Part shown: positions 1-8,681 of the stretch, in pieces | How positions within the stretch are numbered: position 1 is the stretch's first letter | Layout of the letters: each line of letters begins with the position of its first letter | Origin: Comamonadaceae bacterium | GTDB lineage: Bacteria > Pseudomonadota > Gammaproteobacteria > Burkholderiales > Burkholderiaceae_C | Length of the DNA: 24,273 bases | Direction: 5' to 3' | Assembly: GCA_947461325.1 (NCBI GenBank) | Contig: CANHLD010000005.1 | Span: 1-24,273 of the forward strand | Notes under the pieces: model-generated | Database searches by the model: none | What the model was told of the DNA's origin: nothing | Seen by the model: the letters and a program-made list of their open reading frames with translations, nothing else | Position numbers and translations under genes: made by a program

Positions 1-543
1 AGAAGGAATTTGCGGTGCGATGAATCGCACGCTCAGATCTCGCAAGGCATGCAACAAAGTGCCCGCTAGCGCAACCCAAGCCCAAGCGTTGAAGCCGTCA
101 GCTTGCGGTTGCACGACAAGCAACACGCCAATGAAACCCAAACTGATGATCAGCCAATTACGACCGCTGACATGCACACCCAACAACAAACCTGACAGCA
201 GCGCGATCAGCAGCGGTGCTGACATGTTGATCGCGGTTGCATTACCCAGTGGCATATGAAACAACGCACTCAAATACACCAGACTCGCGGCACCATCCAG
301 CGCCGAGCGCAACACCACCCATTTGTTGCCTAAGTGCGATAAACCGGCTTTACTGAAATGGCTGCGGTCTGTCACATACGCGAGCAAAAACAAGCCCAGC
401 ACGGCCATCAGGCCGCGTAAAAAAATCAATTGGGAGGTTGGGAGCGTGTCACTGACGAACTTGACCAGCGTGTCGTTCAAGACAAAGCACACCATGCCGA
501 CCGTCATGGCGATCACGCCACGACGGTTATGGTGCTCGGTCAC
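1..543 (-). CDS. EamA/DMT-family transporter, C-terminus cut off by the window edge
   Basis: About 180 N-terminal residues of an inner-membrane drug/metabolite transporter are visible, and the rest lies beyond position 1. The reading frame is strongly hydrophobic with alternating membrane helices. It has the family pattern of a first helix with Asn-Asp and Lys (NDTLVKF), an LRGLMAVLG segment opening the second helix, and helices ending near VVQPQAD, as in the first EamA repeat. I chose the GTG at 543-541, which overlaps the rpoD stop (GTGA), because the frame is open from there and the N-terminus is then a normal length. An ATG at 507 is the alternative and would clip the first helix. The overlap suggests translational coupling to rpoD. 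The substrate cannot be told from sequence; amino acids, nucleotide-like metabolites or S-adenosylmethionine are all known in the family. Confidence 0.8.
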   Translation of the reverse strand, partial: MTEHHNRRGVIAMTVGMVCFVLNDTLVKFVSDTLPTSQLIFLRGLMAVLGLFLLAYVTDRSHFSKAGLSHLGNKWVVLRSALDGAASLVYLSALFHMPLGNATAINMSAPLLIALLSGLLLGVHVSGRNWLIISLGFIGVLLVVQPQADGFNAWAWVALAGTLLHALRDLSVRFIAPQIPS

Positions 544-2903
544 AGGGTGTCGATGAAACTGCGCAGTTTGTCAGAGCGGCTGGGATGCTTGAGTTTGCGC
601 AAGGCCTTGGCTTCGATTTGACGGATGCGCTCGCGCGTCACATCAAATTGTTTGCCCACCTCTTCCAAGGTGTGGTCGTTGTCCATCTCAATACCGAAAC
701 GCATGCGCAACACTTTGGCTTCGCGCGGTGTCAGGCCGTCGAGGATTTCTTTCACCACATCGCGCAAACCGGCTTGCATGGCGGCTTCGATTGGCGCGGT
801 GTTGGCACCGTCTTCGATGAAATCGCCCAAGTGTGAATCATCATCATCACCGATAGGTGTTTCCATGGAAATCGGCTCTTTGGCGATCTTCATGATCTTG
901 CGGATTTTGTCTTCCGGCATTTCCATTTTTTCCGCCAACACAGAGGCATCTGGCTCAAAGCCGAACTCTTGCAAGTGTTGACGGCTGATGCGATTCATCT
1001 TGTTGATGGTTTCGATCATGTGCACAGGAATGCGGATGGTGCGAGCTTGGTCAGCGATGGAACGCGTGATGGCCTGACGAATCCACCAAGTGGCGTAAGT
1101 GGAGAACTTGTAGCCGCGACGGTATTCGAATTTATCGACCGCTTTCATCAAACCGATGTTGCCTTCCTGGATCAAGTCCAGGAATTGCAAACCGCGGTTG
1201 GTGTATTTTTTGGCGATAGAAATAACCAGACGCAAGTTGGCCTCGATCATTTCTTTTTTGGCGTTGCGTGATGCACGCTCGCCTTCATTCATGCGCTTGT
1301 TGATGTCCTTGAGTTCAGCCAAAGGAACAACCACGCGGTTTTGTATGTCAGTCAGTTTGGTTTGCAATTCCTGGATAGCAGGAATGTTGCGGGTCATGGT
1401 GACCGACCAGTTTTTACCGGCAGCAGATTGTTTTTCCACCCATTTCAGGTTCAATAAATTGGCAGGGAATTCTTTGATGAACATTTCTTGCGGCATACCG
1501 CAGCGGTCTACGATGATGCGGCGCAGTTCACGTTCTTTTTTGCGCACATCATCAACTTGTGATCGCACCAAATCGCACAGCTTTTCGATGGTGCGTGCGG
1601 TGAAGCGCACGGTCATCATTTCATCGCTGATGGATTTTTGAATCTTCATGTAGGCCGGTGTGCCGTACCCTTCTTTGTCGAAGCTCTTGCGCAGTTTGTC
1701 GAATAGCACTTGAATGCGATCCAAGCGGGTCAATGCTTCGCTCTTGAGTTCTTCAAGTTTTTTGGTCAGTGCTTTGGAGCCGCCCTTGCCGTCGTCGTCG
1801 TCAGAGTCGTCGAACTCGTCAAAGTCTTCTTCGGCCACGTAGTCATCTGCTTCGTTGGCGTTGGTGAAGCCGTCGACGATGGTGGAGATGACGACTTTGT
1901 CTTCGCGGATGTCTGCAGCCATGCGCAAAATTTCTGCGACGGTAGCAGGCGATGCACTGATGGCTTCCATCATGGCCATCAAACCGCCTTCGATGCGTTT
2001 AGCGATTTCAATTTCGCCTTCGCGCGTCAACAATTCAACTGTGCCCATTTCACGCATGTACATGCGCACCGGATCGGTGGTGCGTCCGAACTCGCTGTCC
2101 ACAGTGGACAAAGCGGCTTCGGCTTCTTCTTCGGCTTCTTCTTCACTGGCGACAGTCGGGCCGGTGTTGTTGATGATCAGCATCTCGGCGTCCGGCGTTT
2201 GCTCGAACACCGCCACACCCATGTCGTTCAACATGGTGATCACCACTTCCAAGGTTTCTGCGTCAACGAGTTTGTCGGGCAGGTGATCGGAGATTTCGCC
2301 GTGGGTCAAATAGCCGCGTGTTTTGCCCAACTTGATCAGGGTTTTCAGACGCGAGCGGCGTTTGGCCAGGTCTTCTTCGGACAGAACGGCTTCGTCTAAG
2401 CCGAATTCTTTCATCAAGGCGCGTTCTTTGGCCTTGCTGATTTTCATGCGCAAAGGCTTGACCTTTTCGCCGCTGGATGCTGCTGTCTCTTCAGCGAATT
2501 CAGCTTCGAGGTCAACGATATCGTCGTCTTCAGCAACGGCTTTTTTTCCGGCTTTGCCTTTAGCAGCGGGCTTGGCTGCAGCTTTTGGCGGCTTGGCACG
2601 TTCGGCAGAGGTGGTGGCGGGTTTGCTTGAAGCTTTGGCAGGTGTTTTTGCAGGTGCTTTAGCTGCAGGTTTGGCTGCAGGTTTGGCTGCAGGTTTTGCT
2701 GCAGGTTTGGCGGCAGGTTTGGAGGCAGGTTTGGAGGCAGGTTTGGCGGTAGCTTTTGTCACAGGTTTGGTCACAGTTTTCGAAGGGGGAGCTTTGGCAG
2801 CGGATTTGACTGCTGCAGTTTTGGCAACGGGTTTAGCAGCGGCTTTGGCTGCAGGTTTAGCAGCGTTTTTGGCTGCAGGCTTGGCTGATTTTTTGGCAGT
2901 CAT
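540..2903 (-). CDS. rpoD: RNA polymerase primary sigma factor (sigma-70) with long KPAA-repeat tail
   Basis: Housekeeping sigma factor that directs core RNA polymerase to -35/-10 promoters. It is 787 residues, longer than the 613-residue E. coli protein mainly because of an N-terminal tail (residues 1 to about 122) of Lys/Ala/Pro with tandem KPAA units. Region 1.1 follows at about 155-235, then region 1.2 (DPVRMYMREMGTVELL, 277-292) and a non-conserved region with an Asp-rich stretch near 350-370. Region 2 lies at about 555-625 (YATWWIRQAITRSI, the -10-reading helix), region 3 at about 635-710 and region 4 at about 722-780 (VTRERIRQIEAKALRKL, the -35-reading helix-turn-helix). The start ATG is followed at once by the tail. 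It lies 189 bp after dnaG and probably has its own promoter as well as read-through from dnaG. Family assignment is certain. Confidence 0.98.
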   Translation of the reverse strand: MTAKKSAKPAAKNAAKPAAKAAAKPVAKTAAVKSAAKAPPSKTVTKPVTKATAKPASKPASKPAAKPAAKPAAKPAAKPAAKAPAKTPAKASSKPATTSAERAKPPKAAAKPAAKGKAGKKAVAEDDDIVDLEAEFAEETAASSGEKVKPLRMKISKAKERALMKEFGLDEAVLSEEDLAKRRSRLKTLIKLGKTRGYLTHGEISDHLPDKLVDAETLEVVITMLNDMGVAVFEQTPDAEMLIINNTGPTVASEEEAEEEAEAALSTVDSEFGRTTDPVRMYMREMGTVELLTREGEIEIAKRIEGGLMAMMEAISASPATVAEILRMAADIREDKVVISTIVDGFTNANEADDYVAEEDFDEFDDSDDDDGKGGSKALTKKLEELKSEALTRLDRIQVLFDKLRKSFDKEGYGTPAYMKIQKSISDEMMTVRFTARTIEKLCDLVRSQVDDVRKKERELRRIIVDRCGMPQEMFIKEFPANLLNLKWVEKQSAAGKNWSVTMTRNIPAIQELQTKLTDIQNRVVVPLAELKDINKRMNEGERASRNAKKEMIEANLRLVISIAKKYTNRGLQFLDLIQEGNIGLMKAVDKFEYRRGYKFSTYATWWIRQAITRSIADQARTIRIPVHMIETINKMNRISRQHLQEFGFEPDASVLAEKMEMPEDKIRKIMKIAKEPISMETPIGDDDDSHLGDFIEDGANTAPIEAAMQAGLRDVVKEILDGLTPREAKVLRMRFGIEMDNDHTLEEVGKQFDVTRERIRQIEAKALRKLKHPSRSDKLRSFIDTL
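2658..2744 (-). repeat. 12-bp tandem repeats in rpoD encoding KPAS/KPAA units
   Basis: About seven near-identical 12-bp units in a row encode two KPAS then five KPAA tetrapeptides (rpoD residues 54-82), with small third-base differences between units. Looser copies lie on both sides. The unit length is a multiple of three, so gain or loss of units would change tail length without breaking the frame. Confidence 0.85.
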
Positions 2904-3091
2904 GTCAATACTCGGGCAACAAAAAGAAAATCACGCGCAGCCGGGCTGAGCGTCAATGTGTATCAAAGAGGGCAAACAAGCTGGAGGGGCGAACATTTGG
3001 AATGCAGTCCTTGCGGAATTTGGCGGTTTGCGAGCTGTGTGTCGCGGTTGGCCGGCCCGGAGGTATTGCTGTCGCGCTTGTAAGAGAGTGG

Positions 3092-3097
3092 ATTATA
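3092..3097 (-). promoter_or_regulatory. Candidate rpoD promoter -10 element overlapping the dnaG stop
   Basis: A perfect TATAAT is read leftwards and overlaps the TAA stop of dnaG. It lies about 190 bp upstream of the rpoD start. The -35 position at 16-18 bp spacing is a poor match (around AGGGCT), so this is a suggestion from the -10 box alone. If real, it gives rpoD a long untranslated leader. Confidence 0.35.
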
Positions 3098-4916
3098 CCT
3101 GAGACACTTTTTTAAGCCCTGCTAAACGCGCGTTCAAGAGTTTGATGGCGGCATAGGCTTGTGTGTCTGTAGCCATGCGCCGCGTCAGATCATCTATTTG
3201 AGCGGACAGATGTACTTTTTCCATTTCTAGCATGATGCTTTGCAGTTCGCTGGCATCGTTATCCATGTCAATCGGGTTGTTGTCAATCAAAGAGGCCAGT
3301 GTTGCTTCATGTTCATGGCCTCGCAAGCCCTCGCGCAAGGCAGCCAGCGGTTGCACACCATGCTCTTGCCATTGCTGATCCAGCCAGGTGAACAAAGCTC
3401 CGTGTGGCACCGGTAAATCCATCAACACATGTTGCAAGGGCAAAGCCATGAGCGACCATTGGTTCATGTCGGTGAACAAAATTTGCAATGCTCGGTCTTG
3501 CCGCGTGGGCAGTCTGCGGCGCATCGCGATGCCACGCGAAGGCTTGGCTGAGACGGGGGCCTTAGAGGCTTTGCCCGCAAAACGTTGGCGTTCAGTGTTG
3601 GCAGCTTGCCCCGTTCCTTGCCACAGTCTTTGTAACTCGCGTTCACCGATGCCGATCAGGTCTGCAAATTCGCCCAGTAGTTGGGTTTTCAAAACGCCTT
3701 CAGGCAGTGCTGTCCACAAAGGTTTGGCTTGAGACGCCAGCATGGCGCGCCCCTCGGCCATTTCAATGTCACAACCCTCACGCGATACCTCGATCATGAA
3801 ACGGCTGAGCGGCGTGGCGTCAGACACCATGCGTGCAAAAGCCTCGCTGCCATGTGCACGGATGAAACTGTCCGGGTCGTGTTCTGTCGGCAGAAACAAA
3901 AATTTCACGTTACGCACATCGGTTGCAAAGGGTAGCGCCCCGTCGAGCGCTTTGCGTGCAGCGCGTCTGCCGGCGGCGTCGCCGTCAAAACTGAACACCA
4001 CTGCATCGGTGAAGCGAAACAGTTTTTGCACATGCTCGTTGGTGCAAGCCGTTCCCAAGGTGGCCACTGCATTGGCGAAACCGAGTTGAGCCAATGCCAC
4101 GACGTCCATATAACCTTCAGTGACCAGCACATAACCTGCTTCTCTTAAAGCGTTTCTGGCCTCGAACAAACCATACAACTCTCGCCCTTTGCTGAACACC
4201 GGCGTTTCCGGCGAGTTCAGGTATTTGGGCGTGCCTTCTCCCAAAATGCGTCCGCCGAAACCAATGCATTCGCCTTTGATATTGCGAATCGGAAACATGA
4301 TGCGGTCGCGAAAACGGTCATAGCGTTTTTCTTCGGTGGCATCTTCGTTATTGCTGATGACCAAACCGGACTCAACCAGCAAAGCGTCCTGGTAATCGGG
4401 AAACACGCTGGCAAGACTGCGCCAGCCCTCGGGCGCATAGCCCAAACCGAAGTCCTTTGCGATCTCACCAGTCAGGCCGCGCCCTTTCAAATAAGCCACG
4501 GCTTTGCTGCTGGTTTTCAAATGTTTGCGATACGACTCTGCGGCTTTCTCCAACACGTCAGTGAGCGTGACCTGGCGCTGTCGCTGTTGCGCCGCGCGCT
4601 GACGTTCTAGCGGATCAGTGTCGTCTTCTGGAACTTGTAGGCCGTATGACTGCGCGAGGTCTTTAACCGCTTCCACAAAATTCATGCCGGTGTGTTCCAT
4701 CAAAAAACCGATGGCGTTACCGTTTTTGCCGCAACCGAAGCAATGGAAAAATTGCTTACTTGGACTGACCGTGAATGAAGGAGATTTTTCGCCGTGAAAC
4801 GGGCACAAGCCCATGTAATTAGCCCCGCCTTTCTTCAGCTGAACATAGCGCCCGACCACGTCAACGACGTCGGTGCGGGCGATCAGTTCCTGAATGAAAG
4901 ACTGGGGTATGGCCAT
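3093..4916 (-). CDS. dnaG: DNA primase
   Basis: Synthesises RNA primers for the replication fork with the DnaB helicase. It has 607 residues from the chosen ATG. The CHC2 zinc-binding domain is at the N-terminus, with Cys38, His41, Cys59 and Cys62. The catalytic core follows, with a TOPRIM fold showing Glu267 in EGYMD and the metal-binding DGD at 311-313. The last 150 or so residues correspond to the helicase-binding domain. I chose the ATG at 4916-4914 (MAIPQSFIQ) because it matches the usual primase N-terminus. The frame is open 23 codons further upstream, but that segment lies inside the end of ggt. The start is 4 nt after the ggt stop, so the two are probably co-transcribed. No rpsU precedes it, unlike the classic rpsU-dnaG-rpoD layout. 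Confidence 0.97.
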   Translation of the reverse strand: MAIPQSFIQELIARTDVVDVVGRYVQLKKGGANYMGLCPFHGEKSPSFTVSPSKQFFHCFGCGKNGNAIGFLMEHTGMNFVEAVKDLAQSYGLQVPEDDTDPLERQRAAQQRQRQVTLTDVLEKAAESYRKHLKTSSKAVAYLKGRGLTGEIAKDFGLGYAPEGWRSLASVFPDYQDALLVESGLVISNNEDATEEKRYDRFRDRIMFPIRNIKGECIGFGGRILGEGTPKYLNSPETPVFSKGRELYGLFEARNALREAGYVLVTEGYMDVVALAQLGFANAVATLGTACTNEHVQKLFRFTDAVVFSFDGDAAGRRAARKALDGALPFATDVRNVKFLFLPTEHDPDSFIRAHGSEAFARMVSDATPLSRFMIEVSREGCDIEMAEGRAMLASQAKPLWTALPEGVLKTQLLGEFADLIGIGERELQRLWQGTGQAANTERQRFAGKASKAPVSAKPSRGIAMRRRLPTRQDRALQILFTDMNQWSLMALPLQHVLMDLPVPHGALFTWLDQQWQEHGVQPLAALREGLRGHEHEATLASLIDNNPIDMDNDASELQSIMLEMEKVHLSAQIDDLTRRMATDTQAYAAIKLLNARLAGLKKVSQV

Positions 4917-4920
4917 CGAA

Positions 4921-6717
4921 TCAGTCGCCGCTGACCGAGCCTTCTCTGCGTGGATCGGCGGCTCCGAACCATCCTTGTGCATCACGTTGAATCACTTGCA
5001 AACCGCTGTTCATATCGATTTGCACTACTTCGTGACCGCGTGCACGCAGGCTGTCCATGGTGTCAGCACTGAACAAGGGTTTCTCAAGCAGTATCGGGCC
5101 GTTGGCAGCACCCACACCTGAATGCGGTTGTTTGATGGCATCTTGCGCGTTCATATTGGCGTGCAACATGGCCCACAAACTCTGGCTGGTGTAGTGGATG
5201 ATCATGGCGCCGCCCGGGCTTCCCATATTCACTTGCAAAGGACCGCGTTGGCCTTGTGCGTCAGTGGCAAATACCAATATTGGATTCATGGAGGAGCGCG
5301 GACGTTTACCGGCTTGTAAACGGTTGGCAACAGCCGCGCCGTTTTCATCACGCGGGGAGAAGCTAAAGTCAGTGAGTTGGTTGTTCAACAGGAAGCCGCC
5401 TCGTTCACCCGAGCTGACCATGATGCGAGCACCAAAACCGCTTTCAATCGAACTGGTCATGGATACGGCATTGCCTAGTCCATCAACGATGCTGATGTGA
5501 CTAGTACCGTATTCAACATCATCTTGCATGGGCGCATAAGAAGACGCTGTGCTGCCAGGATTACCTGCTGCGGCATTAGGTGCTCTATAAGTTGCTATCA
5601 GACTGGCACGTTGTTGCAGATACGCGGGCTTTAGCAAACTGCTCCAGTCGTTGGCGGGCGGACTCACAAAGGCTGGATCAGCGACATACATGGCTCGATC
5701 GGCAAAGGCCAAACGCGCGGCTTCGTTGTAGTTGTGCAGCCAATCAATACTGTTTAAATCGTTACTGAGTTTATTGTTCTGCGACAAGATGCCGAAGGTT
5801 TGTCCCATGGCAATCAGCCCTGATGAGGGCGCACCGACGCCGCAAATTTGCAAGGCTTTCTGGTTGCTTGCTGTGTGCGAAAAACACAAGGCCTCGCGAA
5901 TGGCAGGCCGGTATTTCTTCATGTCTGACATGGTCAACAAGCCTGGGTTGCTCGGGTGCTGCTGCACTTTATTGACAATGCTTTGTGCGATTTCACCGGT
6001 ATAAAAAGGGTCAATGCCGCGACTTGCAACGGCCTTGTAAACAGCGGCCAGTCCGGGGTTGGTCAATACATGACCCACAGGCAAGGGCGTGCCATCTGGA
6101 TTGAAAAAATACGCCACCGATTGCGGGTCTTTGAGCAGGCTTTTTTCAGTTTTGAGCAGCGCATGCAAACGAGGACTGATGGGAAAACCCTTCTCAGCCA
6201 ATTCAATGGCTGGCTCGAACAAACTGGCCCAAGCCAATTTACCGTGCTGCTGGTGCGCGGTGGCGAGCATGCGTAGCAAGCCGGGCACACCGACCGCGCG
6301 ACCACCAGCGACCACATCGTTGAACATCAAGGGCCTGCCGTTGAGCATGAACAAATCACTGGGTGCAAGCAATGGAGCGGTTTCACGCCCATCAAATACC
6401 TGCAATTGACGGCCATCGTGGTGCAGCATGAATGCGCCGCCGCCGATACCACTTGATTGCGGTTCAACCAACGTCAAAACCAATTGAACTGCAATCGCTG
6501 CATCCACTGCCGAACCGCCAGCTTGCAAGATGCGGTAACCGGCTTGACTGGCCAGTGGGTGGGCGGATGCCACACCGCGTTGCTTGAATTGCAAACCTGC
6601 GCTGGCCTGTAGACCGGTTGATGGCTCAGGTTGCGTGGATGACGTGGTTTGTCCCATGGCCAATGAATGGCCAATCAGCAAGAGGCAAGAGGCGTGAATA
6701 AGGCGACGTAAAAACAT
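4921..6717 (-). CDS. ggt: Gamma-glutamyltranspeptidase (periplasmic, glutathione hydrolase)
   Basis: Hydrolyses or transfers the gamma-glutamyl group of glutathione and related peptides in the periplasm. The protein is a 598-residue precursor with a signal peptide (MFLRRLIHASCLLLIGHSLAMG) and is expected to self-cleave into large and small subunits just before Thr405 in YGTSHISIVD, the N-terminal nucleophile. The substrate-carboxylate arginine is Arg111 in DGRETAP. The small subunit has GFLLNNQLTDFS and the oxyanion motif GSPGG at 499-503. All catalytic landmarks are present, so it should be active. It begins 45 bp after the upstream dehydrogenase stop and ends 4 nt before dnaG. This is an unusual partner for a primase gene. 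Confidence 0.95.
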   Translation of the reverse strand: MFLRRLIHASCLLLIGHSLAMGQTTSSTQPEPSTGLQASAGLQFKQRGVASAHPLASQAGYRILQAGGSAVDAAIAVQLVLTLVEPQSSGIGGGAFMLHHDGRQLQVFDGRETAPLLAPSDLFMLNGRPLMFNDVVAGGRAVGVPGLLRMLATAHQQHGKLAWASLFEPAIELAEKGFPISPRLHALLKTEKSLLKDPQSVAYFFNPDGTPLPVGHVLTNPGLAAVYKAVASRGIDPFYTGEIAQSIVNKVQQHPSNPGLLTMSDMKKYRPAIREALCFSHTASNQKALQICGVGAPSSGLIAMGQTFGILSQNNKLSNDLNSIDWLHNYNEAARLAFADRAMYVADPAFVSPPANDWSSLLKPAYLQQRASLIATYRAPNAAAGNPGSTASSYAPMQDDVEYGTSHISIVDGLGNAVSMTSSIESGFGARIMVSSGERGGFLLNNQLTDFSFSPRDENGAAVANRLQAGKRPRSSMNPILVFATDAQGQRGPLQVNMGSPGGAMIIHYTSQSLWAMLHANMNAQDAIKQPHSGVGAANGPILLEKPLFSADTMDSLRARGHEVVQIDMNSGLQVIQRDAQGWFGAADPRREGSVSGD

Positions 6718-6762
6718 GTGTGCAGTCTCGGTGATGAGGTTGATCGGTGGGTGTTGAGTGAA

Positions 6763-7521
6763 TTACTTGGGGGGCAAACGGATCGCGCCATCCAAACGAA
6801 TCACTTCGCCGTTGAGCATGTCGTTGTCCAGAATATGCATGACCAATTTCGCATAGTCCTGAGGTGTTCCCAAACGAGACGGGAAGGGCACGCCTGCTGC
6901 CAAGGCTTCTTGCACTTCCTTGGGCATGGAGAACATCATGGGTGTGCCGAAGATGCCTGGGGCAATCGTCATATTACGGATGCCCAACTTGGACAAATCG
7001 CGCGCGATAGGTAAGGTCATGCCGACGATGCCGCCTTTAGAGGCCGAGTAAGCTGCTTGACCAATCTGGCCGTCATAAGCAGCGACAGATGCGGTGGAAA
7101 TCAGTACACCGCGCTCACCTGTTTCTTCCGGGGTGTTGGTGCTCATGGCCTGTGCGGCCAGGCGAATCATGTTGAAGCTGCCGATCAGGTTGATGTTGAT
7201 GGTGCGCTGAAAGCCAGCCAATACGTGAGGGCCGGATTTACCGACTGTGCGCTCGGCGGTGGCAATGCCCGCGCAGTTGACCAGGCCGGATAACTTGCCC
7301 AGGCTTTGCGCCTTGGCCACCACGGCCGCCGCTTGTTCTTCGTTGGAAACATCACAATGCACAAACACGCCGCCGAGTTCAGCAGCAATTGCTGTGCCTT
7401 TTTCGTCTTGCATATCGGCAATCACGACTTTGCCGCCATGTTGAGTCAACAGTCTTGCAGTGCCTTCGCCCAAACCAGACGCACCGCCGGTGACGATAAA
7501 AACATTATTTTTGATTTGCAT
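6763..7521 (-). CDS. Type-2 3-hydroxyacyl-CoA dehydrogenase (SDR family, HSD17B10-like)
   Basis: NAD-dependent short-chain dehydrogenase, likely oxidising (S)-3-hydroxyacyl-CoA in fatty-acid or branched-chain amino-acid breakdown. The 252 residues begin with the Rossmann motif TGGASGLG, followed by the NCAG motif. The active site is Ser in STASVAAYDGQIGQ, then Tyr and Lys in YSASK. The segment GGIVGMTLPIARDLSKLGIR and the following TIAPGIFGTP closely match the human HSD17B10 group rather than generic FabG. I chose the ATG at 7521-7519, which has AAAGG about 8 nt upstream and starts right before the Rossmann strand. The frame is open 26 codons further up, but that region looks non-coding. It is divergent from the patatin-like lipoprotein and first in the leftward gene series. 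Confidence 0.93.
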   Translation of the reverse strand: MQIKNNVFIVTGGASGLGEGTARLLTQHGGKVVIADMQDEKGTAIAAELGGVFVHCDVSNEEQAAAVVAKAQSLGKLSGLVNCAGIATAERTVGKSGPHVLAGFQRTININLIGSFNMIRLAAQAMSTNTPEETGERGVLISTASVAAYDGQIGQAAYSASKGGIVGMTLPIARDLSKLGIRNMTIAPGIFGTPMMFSMPKEVQEALAAGVPFPSRLGTPQDYAKLVMHILDNDMLNGEVIRLDGAIRLPPK

Positions 7522-7628
7522 ACATAGCCTTTCAATGAAAAATTGGGTGCATTTGCAGCACCTTAGCCGTTTGATTATGGCAGTGAAGTCCTGCCACAAT
7601 CCCGAACTTGACTTTGCGATGACAGACC

Positions 7629-8525
7629 ATGACTTTCAAATACCGACCCTTTTCGATTTGTCTACTTTTGTTATTAGCCGCTTGTGCCACGGCGCCACCT
7701 CCCGTGGTCAAGCCGGACGCGCCGGTCGTTGAGACGCCGCCTGCGGTCAAGAAAATTCCCAAGCTGGGCCTGGCCTTAGGTGGCGGCGCGGCGCGTGGAT
7801 TTGCACATATTGGTGTTTTGCAAGTGTTGGAAGAAGAAGGTATCAAGCCCGCTTTGGTGGTGGGTACGTCTGCGGGCAGTGTGGTGGCTTCTTTTTATGC
7901 CAGCGGCAAGACCGGACAGCAGTTGCAATGGCTGGCTGACACCATGGATGAATCTCAATTCACCGATTGGGCCAACCCTTTCACCGGACGCGGCATGTTG
8001 CGTGGCGAAGCTTTAGGCAAATACATTAACAGCCAGTTGAATGGCATGAAAATTGAAGACATGAAAATGCCTTTGGGCATAGTGGCTACTGATTTGCGAA
8101 GCGGCGACGGTGTATTGTTCAGGCGGGGCGATGTGGCTACAGCAGTTCGAGCCTCTAGCGCAGTGCCGTCGGTGTTTGAGCCGGTTCGCATCGGCGGCAA
8201 AGATTATGTGGACGGCGGCCTCGTCTCACCTGTGCCGGTGCGTTATGCCAAACAAATGGGCGCTGACCTGGTGTTGGCGATTGATATTTCCAGCCGTCCC
8301 GAGGATGCCAAAACCAGCGACATGCTCAAAGTGCTGTTGCAAACATTCAGCATCATGGGCAAGAGCATCACCCAGTTGGAACTGGCTCAGGCTGATGTGG
8401 TGGTCAGACCTGCATTGCCTGACATTGGCAGCACAGAATTTTCTGCACGCAAGAAAAGCATAGAAGCCGGGCGTGCCGCCATGAAACAAGCTTTGCCGCA
8501 GTTAAAGGCTTTGTTGGCGCAATAG
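7629..8525 (+). CDS. Patatin-like phospholipase lipoprotein (RssA/NTE type)
   Basis: A 298-residue lipid acyl hydrolase candidate anchored to a membrane by an N-terminal lipid. The signal peptide ends in a lipobox (LAAC, lipidated Cys19), followed by a Pro/Val-rich spacer at 22-44. The patatin domain has the oxyanion loop GGGAARG (51-57), the nucleophile Ser81 in GTSAG and the dyad Asp195 in DGG, so catalysis should be intact. Similarity is to the RssA group of single-domain bacterial patatins, but the lipoprotein signal makes this an envelope enzyme. It lacks a barrel, so it is not a type Vd secreted patatin such as PlpD. No clear ribosome-binding site precedes the ATG. A hairpin terminator follows 9 bp after the stop. 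Confidence 0.92.
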   Translation: MTFKYRPFSICLLLLLAACATAPPPVVKPDAPVVETPPAVKKIPKLGLALGGGAARGFAHIGVLQVLEEEGIKPALVVGTSAGSVVASFYASGKTGQQLQWLADTMDESQFTDWANPFTGRGMLRGEALGKYINSQLNGMKIEDMKMPLGIVATDLRSGDGVLFRRGDVATAVRASSAVPSVFEPVRIGGKDYVDGGLVSPVPVRYAKQMGADLVLAIDISSRPEDAKTSDMLKVLLQTFSIMGKSITQLELAQADVVVRPALPDIGSTEFSARKKSIEAGRAAMKQALPQLKALLAQ

Positions 8526-8534
8526 TTATCAAAA

Positions 8535-8566
8535 AACCCGCGTTTCTGTTTGAAAGCGGGTTCTTT
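8535..8566. terminator. Bidirectional hairpin terminator after the patatin gene
   Basis: The arms AACCCGC (8535-8541) and GCGGGTT (8556-8562) are extended by TTTC/GAAA with one bulged base. Rightwards it is followed by a T-rich TTCTTT. Leftwards it is followed by a run of six T. It probably ends the patatin transcript and backs up termination of the phasin transcript. Confidence 0.8.
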
Positions 8567-8589
8567 AAAATGAGGCTTGATTGATTAAC

Positions 8590-8621
8590 CTAAAAAAAGG
8601 CCCGCCTTGTGAGCGGGCCTT
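8590..8621 (-). terminator. Intrinsic terminator of the phasin gene
   Basis: A perfect 9-bp stem AAGGCCCGC / GCGGGCCTT (8597-8605 and 8613-8621) with a 7-nt loop, followed leftwards by a run of T. It lies about 60 bp past the phasin stop. Confidence 0.88.
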
Positions 8622-8681
8622 GTAAACGAATCCCTGAACCATTGTTCCTGAGGATCCGAGGAGACAATCTTTGCTGGCAAA

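Noticed and set aside
1710..2399. 229-residue open frame antisense to rpoD
   Set aside because: It is opposite conserved rpoD sequence, has a Phe/His-rich composition typical of antisense frames and resembles no family.
2323..2949. Long Ala/Gly/Leu-rich open frame opposite the rpoD 5' end
   Set aside because: It is the antisense of the KPAA repeats; low-complexity repeats keep the other frames open. rpoD is certain here.
7571..7600. Possible promoter TTGATT-18 bp-CACAAT for the patatin gene
   Set aside because: The -10 match is weak and the spacing long; not strong enough to list as a feature.
7629..8525. Patatin gene as a type Vd (PlpD-like) secreted lipase
   Set aside because: The protein ends after the patatin domain, has a lipoprotein signal and has no POTRA or barrel.
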